From Muribaculaceae bacterium (GTDB taxonomy: Bacteria; Bacteroidota; Bacteroidia; Bacteroidales; Muribaculaceae), in NCBI GenBank assembly GCA_017462345.1, contig JAFTRI010000017.1:24657-88656 (forward strand): a stretch of 64,000 bases of DNA, read 5' to 3'. The translations under genes were made by a program, and so were the position numbers. Each line of letters starts with the position of its first letter. The stretch's first letter is position 1. This document shows, in pieces, positions 61,112 to 64,000 of this stretch. Below the pieces are notes generated by a model. That model had not been told where the DNA came from. It did no database searches and saw nothing but the letters and a program-made list of their open reading frames with translations.

Positions 61112-61933
61112 CTATGTTTCGATGCTTGTCTCGGGGTTGGGGACAAGGTAGGCGCTGAGTTCCCACAGGCAGTAGACGGGGAGGAACACAACTGCGAGGG
61201 TGAACGGGTCGCCGGTGGGGGTTACGATGGCTGCTATGATAAGGAGCACGACAACCGCATGCCGACGATATTTCTTGAAGAAACGGCGGGTGAGGAATCC
61301 TATTTTGCCAAACAGCCATGCGAGCAGTGGCAGTTCAAAGACAACTCCCATCATGAGGCATATTGTGATGAAATTGTCCATGTAGGAACTGAGCGATATG
61401 ACATTAGGGATGGCGGAACTTAATTGGTAGTCGGCAAGGAAACGCAAAGTGATGGGGAATACGAGGAAGTACCCGATGGTTACCCCTATGTAGAACATTG
61501 TGTTACCGAACAGGAATGCGCGTTTTATCCCGCGCCGTTCGTTACTGTAGAGTGCAGGGCTTATGAATCCCCACAATTGGTATAGGATTATGGGGAATGT
61601 CAGTACCACGGCGAGCCAGCAGGATGAGGACATGTGGATGAAGAATTGCGATGCGAGTTCGATATTCACGAGTTCGACATGGAAGTCAGCCGAAGATAAG
61701 TCGGGAATCAGCGAACTGTTGTCTGATGACAGCCCGTCGAGCAGGCGGTAGAGGAAGAAGTCCCCGCCGGTAGGCGCAAGGATTATGTTGTCGAAGATCC
61801 AGGGCATGAATGTGAACAGCAGTATCGCTGCGGCAAATATTGTTGCGGCAACTTGCAAAAGTATTTTCCGCAGGACATCGATGTGCCCCCAGAAACTCAT
61901 TTCTTCAAGACGTTCGCCGGAGTGTCCCATCAT
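61112..61933 (-). CDS. tatC: Sec-independent protein translocase TatC
   Basis: The receptor of the twin-arginine pathway, which exports folded proteins. 273 aa with six helices. MSFWGHIDVLRKILLQVAATI is the conserved N-terminal cytosolic/TM1 part (an internal Met at residue 12 might be the true start), later MSSSCWLAVVLTFPIILYQLWGFISPALYSNERR and FGNTMFYIGVTIGYFLVFPI, GVVFELPLLAWLFGKIGFLTRRFFKKYRRHAVVVLLIIAAIVTPTGDPFTL, all typical TatC. An insert of about 60 residues after TM1 is longer than in E. coli. It follows tatA by 11 nt. Confidence 0.95.
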   Translation of the reverse strand: MMGHSGERLEEMSFWGHIDVLRKILLQVAATIFAAAILLFTFMPWIFDNIILAPTGGDFFLYRLLDGLSSDNSSLIPDLSSADFHVELVNIELASQFFIHMSSSCWLAVVLTFPIILYQLWGFISPALYSNERRGIKRAFLFGNTMFYIGVTIGYFLVFPITLRFLADYQLSSAIPNVISLSSYMDNFITICLMMGVVFELPLLAWLFGKIGFLTRRFFKKYRRHAVVVLLIIAAIVTPTGDPFTLAVVFLPVYCLWELSAYLVPNPETSIET

Positions 61934-61944
61934 GCCTGATCAGG

Positions 61945-62154
61945 TTATTGTTTCCCTTTGCTGTCGTCTTTTTCTATCTCGTCTTTCATCTCGTTCATCC
62001 CCTGCTTGAAACTTTTCACCCCTTTTCCAAGCCCTTTCATCAGTTCCGGTATCTTCTTGCCTCCGAACAGCAGCAGGATTACGATCAGGATTATTATCCA
62101 CTCCCAGCCTCTGAGGTTTGCCAGGAATAACGGAATGGTTGCTAAAGTACACAT
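61945..62154 (-). CDS. tatA: Sec-independent protein translocase TatA/E
   Basis: Pore-forming Tat subunit. 69 aa: a short N-terminus, membrane helix [35 protein letters not shown] (helix then the FGxxxxP hinge and amphipathic helix), and an acidic/Lys-rich tail. Start ATG at 62154. First gene of tatA-tatC. No TatB gene is here; Bacteroidales often use a minimal TatA-TatC system. Confidence 0.95.
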   Translation of the reverse strand: MCTLATIPLFLANLRGWEWIIILIVILLLFGGKKIPELMKGLGKGVKSFKQGMNEMKDEIEKDDSKGKQ

Positions 62155-62200
62155 ATAGTATGTCTTAAAAAGTTATCCAATTGATTTTGCGGATGTAAAG

Positions 62201-62232
62201 TTACGGAAATTTTTCCGTAATTCAACGGAAAA
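62201..62232 (+). promoter_or_regulatory. Interleaved inverted repeats before fabD
   Basis: ACGGAAA at 62203-62209, TTTCCGT at 62212-62218 and ACGGAAAA at 62225-62232 are three half-sites. The first two form a perfect palindrome of two 9-nt arms (62201-62220, 2-nt centre) and the last two a second dyad with a 6-nt centre. They cover the -33 region of the fabD promoter and end 3 nt before its -7 box, so this is a likely operator. Confidence 0.55.
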
Positions 62233-62235
62233 TCT

Positions 62236-62243
62236 TATCTTTG
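62236..62243 (+). promoter_or_regulatory. -7 promoter element for fabD
   Basis: TATCTTTG, matching TAnnTTTG, 47 nt before the fabD ATG. Confidence 0.65.
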
Positions 62244-62290
62244 CGGTCTCAAATATAGAACAATTTTTAGAAATAAGTGTAAAGAAGATT

Positions 62291-63169
62291 ATGAAAGCAT
62301 TTGTTTTCCCCGGTCAAGGGGCTCAGTTTGTGGGAATGGGAAAGGATCTTTATGAGAACAATCCTGTCGCACACGACATGTTTGAGAAAGCCAATGAGAT
62401 ATTGGGTTTCCGTATTACCGACTTGATGTTTTCCGGAACAGATGAGGATCTGCGCCAGACCAAAGTGACTCAGCCTGCAATTTTTCTGCATTCGGTGATC
62501 CTTGCAAATACCCTTGGAGAAGAATTTGCTCCTGATATGGTTGCCGGTCACTCTCTTGGTGAATTCTCGGCTCTTGTAGCTGCCGGCGCATTGAGTTTTG
62601 AGGACGGGTTGCGCCTCGTTTCTGCCCGTGCAATGGCCATGCAGAAAGCCTGTGAACTGAAGCCGTCGACAATGGCTGCCGTTCTTGCTCTTCCCGACGA
62701 GACAGTCGAGGAGATATGTGCAGGTGTGGATGGGGTTGTCGTATGTGCCAACTATAACTGCCCCGGTCAGATTGTCATATCCGGTGAAGAACCTGCGATA
62801 GATGCAGCATGTGAAAAACTTCTTGCTGCCGGTGCAAAACGGGCAATGAAACTCAAGGTGGGCGGAGCATTCCATTCTCCATGTATGGAACCGGCTCGTG
62901 CCGAGCTTGCCGAGGCTATTGAGAAGACTTCATTCAATGCTCCTGTATGTCCGGTATACCAGAATGTTGATGCCAAGCCTCATACTGATGCTGCTGAAAT
63001 CAAGGCGAATCTCCTTGTGCAGTTGACTGCCCCCGTGCGTTGGACTCAGTCGGTTCAGAATATGATTGCTGACGGTGCGACTGAATTTGTGGAACTCGGT
63101 CCGGGCAAGGTACTTCAAGGTCTTGTATCAAAAATTTCACGAGAAGTGTCCGTATCCGGCAAGCAGTAA
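62291..63169 (+). CDS. fabD: Malonyl-CoA-acyl carrier protein transacylase
   Basis: Loads malonyl groups on ACP, the entry to fatty-acid chain extension. 292 aa. MKAFVFPGQGAQFVGMGKDLYE is the family start; the active-site Ser88 is in GHSLGEFSALVAAG, Arg113 in SARAMAMQ, and His195 in GGAFHSPCMEPA. No other fab gene is adjacent. Monocistronic, with an unusual operator-like set of repeats upstream and a terminator 23 nt downstream. Confidence 0.96.
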   Translation: MKAFVFPGQGAQFVGMGKDLYENNPVAHDMFEKANEILGFRITDLMFSGTDEDLRQTKVTQPAIFLHSVILANTLGEEFAPDMVAGHSLGEFSALVAAGALSFEDGLRLVSARAMAMQKACELKPSTMAAVLALPDETVEEICAGVDGVVVCANYNCPGQIVISGEEPAIDAACEKLLAAGAKRAMKLKVGGAFHSPCMEPARAELAEAIEKTSFNAPVCPVYQNVDAKPHTDAAEIKANLLVQLTAPVRWTQSVQNMIADGATEFVELGPGKVLQGLVSKISREVSVSGKQ

Positions 63170-63191
63170 TTTCGAGTGATATATAATTGGG

Positions 63192-63229
63192 GGTTGCAGC
63201 AACCGAAATGGATGTTGCAACCTTTTTTT
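63192..63229 (+). terminator. Terminator of fabD
   Basis: GGTTGCA at 63192-63198 pairs with TGCAACC at 63216-63222 (17-nt loop), followed by seven T. Confidence 0.8.
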
Positions 63230-63240
63230 GTGCATAAAAG

Positions 63241-63285
63241 TGGACAGGGTGTCCGATAATGGACACTATGAGAAATGTCATAGTG
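63241..63285 (+). promoter_or_regulatory. Two inverted repeats, candidate enhancer-binding sites
   Basis: GTGTCC at 63249-63254 with GGACAC at 63261-63266 (6-nt centre), and CACTATGA at 63264-63271 with TCATAGTG at 63278-63285 (6-nt centre). The two dyads share bases and their centres are 17 bp apart. An extra TGGACA sits at 63241-63246. They lie 25-60 nt upstream of the sigma-54-like promoter below. Confidence 0.55.
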
Positions 63286-63309
63286 CTGAATATTAGTGAT
63301 ATAGATATT

Positions 63310-63325
63310 TGGCATACGCTTGGCA
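63310..63325 (+). promoter_or_regulatory. Sigma-54-type promoter of the TonB receptor gene
   Basis: TGGCATACGCTTGGCA. The GG (63311-63312) and GC (63323-63324) are separated by exactly 10 nt, as sigma-54 requires. Against TGGCAYRNNNNTTGCW there is one mismatch (G for the second T). No TAnnTTTG element lies between here and the ATG. Confidence 0.6.
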
Positions 63326-63361
63326 TATAATGATACAGATAAATTTAAATCGTATTGTTAT

Positions 63362-64000
63362 ATGGAAAAGAAAATTATGATTAGTGCCGTGCTTTCGGTA
63401 TCTTGCTTTTTGGGTAATGCTGCCACGGTGAAAGGTGTGGTCGATGGAGGAAATTCCGAGGTGGTGTACCAGGTGTCGGTCTCTCCGAGTGATACTATAG
63501 GCTTTGCACCAGTGTCATTTGGCGGTATTGACAAGGAATTTAATGTCGAGATTGGGAATATTGCAGGTGATGTCTGTGTAACTGTAAAATCAGCTGGTTA
63601 TGCCGACTGGAAACGCACGATAGCCGATGTGGACAGTGCCTCGGTATTGGATTTGGGACGGATTTTGTTGGAGAAGTCGATGATGCTTGGTGAGGTGATC
63701 GTAAAAGCTCCAAAAATGAATGTAGAGAGTGATGGTGCTGACTACACTGTCCGTAATCTGTCGGGCACTATAATGGGCAATGCCGGGAATGGAATCGATA
63801 TGCTCAGGTGGACTCCCGGAGTTATAGTTGATAACAATGATGTCATTTCTGTGATAGGGAAAGGATCTTCTGAAATATACATAAACGATAAAAAGGTTAT
63901 GAATAATTCAGAATTGAGAGCATTAAGCCCAAGCAATGTAAGCAAAATTGAAATCATACGAGAACCAGATGCAAAGTACAGTTCTCAAACCGAAATTGTA
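63362..64000 (+). CDS. TonB-dependent receptor / outer membrane beta-barrel family protein (5' part)
   Basis: The gene runs off the window; 213 codons are visible. It begins MEKKIMISAVLSVSCFLGNAATVKGVV, a signal peptide cut near residue 20. Residues about 20-110 form a carboxypeptidase-regulatory-like beta domain (VVDGGNSEVVYQVSV ... VLDLGRILLEKS), then MMLGEVIVKAPKMNVESDGADYTV starts the TonB plug domain, with MLRWTPGVIVDNNDVISVIGKGSSEIYINDKKVMN and SNVSKIEIIREPDAKYSSQTE. This order matches the outer membrane beta-barrel (OMP_b-brl_3) family rather than SusC. Its promoter looks sigma-54-dependent. Nutrient or peptide uptake is possible, but the ligand is unknown. Confidence 0.86.
   Translation, partial: MEKKIMISAVLSVSCFLGNAATVKGVVDGGNSEVVYQVSVSPSDTIGFAPVSFGGIDKEFNVEIGNIAGDVCVTVKSAGYADWKRTIADVDSASVLDLGRILLEKSMMLGEVIVKAPKMNVESDGADYTVRNLSGTIMGNAGNGIDMLRWTPGVIVDNNDVISVIGKGSSEIYINDKKVMNNSELRALSPSNVSKIEIIREPDAKYSSQTEIV

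Noticed and set aside
1-64000. CRISPR array, insertion sequence, prophage or toxin-antitoxin pair
   Set aside because: No direct-repeat array, transposase, integrase, phage structural or typical toxin gene was seen; the coding content is core-like throughout.

Overview
The window is a stretch of Bacteroidales chromosome, most like Muribaculaceae or close relatives. This placement is inferred from gene content and signals, without a database search. The evidence is: promoters of the Bacteroidota type (TTG/TTTG, 19-20 nt, TAnnTTTG) ahead of many genes; a tmRNA tag reading GETNYALAA; a fused MurF-alanine racemase; GldH and ParAB-DUF5683-MltD neighbourhoods; BspA-type leucine-rich repeats; meso-diaminopimelate dehydrogenase; a single-chain glycyl-tRNA synthetase; and a TonB-dependent receptor of the beta-barrel family. 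It is dense, mostly housekeeping sequence. I see no insertion sequence, prophage, CRISPR array, rRNA or tRNA.

Layout. 0-11.2 kb, all minus strand: gpmI; recJ-recQ; then the parA-parB-DUF5683-mltD-mscS cluster. 11.4-18.1 kb, plus strand: an OmpA-type lipoprotein, a GSCFA protein, MurF-Alr and QueA, tightly overlapped and probably one operon. 18.1-21.6 kb, minus: guaA (glutaminase half degenerate), a glycosyltransferase, a GYF/CD225 membrane protein, a DUF4286 protein and ruvC. 21.6-22.5 kb: a nearly gene-free kilobase with possible gene debris, ending in an operator-promoter for blaI-blaR1. 24.2-29.1 kb, minus: a coiled-coil membrane protein, MgtC, a Kef-type antiporter and an EamA transporter. 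29.4-34.5 kb, plus: a BspA-like surface protein, ferredoxin, a U32 protein and galE. 34.5-46.0 kb, minus: rny-ricT-gldH-HAD-M24 peptidase-cca; zapA with a coiled-coil partner; cls; rpsF-rpsR-rplI; a metallophosphoesterase with a predicted outer-membrane protein. 46.2-52.8 kb: a small lipoprotein, a 48-aa ORF, an ECF-type sigma factor, NhaC, tmRNA, an aminotransferase, endonuclease I and another lipoprotein. 52.8-64 kb: lgt, ddh, pta-ackA, a START-like protein, rplS, an FKBP lipoprotein, LemA, glyS, tatA-tatC, fabD, and the first 213 codons of a TonB-dependent receptor.

Several genes join on the cell envelope. MurF-Alr and Ddh feed peptidoglycan precursors, MltD cuts peptidoglycan, Lgt matures the many lipoproteins, TatAC exports folded proteins, and FabD and Cls make and reshape lipids. 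RNA and translation are served by Rny, Cca, QueA, GlyRS, L9, L19, S6, S18 and tmRNA; DNA repair and segregation by RecJ, RecQ, RuvC and ParAB.

The most unusual signals are regulatory: (1) a near-consensus sigma-54 promoter with two inverted repeats before the TonB receptor; (2) runs of 8 and 9 G placed identically before the promoters of two exported-protein genes that also share a leader motif; (3) three interleaved half-sites before fabD; (4) a set of TTTAGTT half-sites over the blaI promoter; (5) a GMP synthase whose glutaminase domain lacks its catalytic residues. No wholly new multi-gene system is evident.
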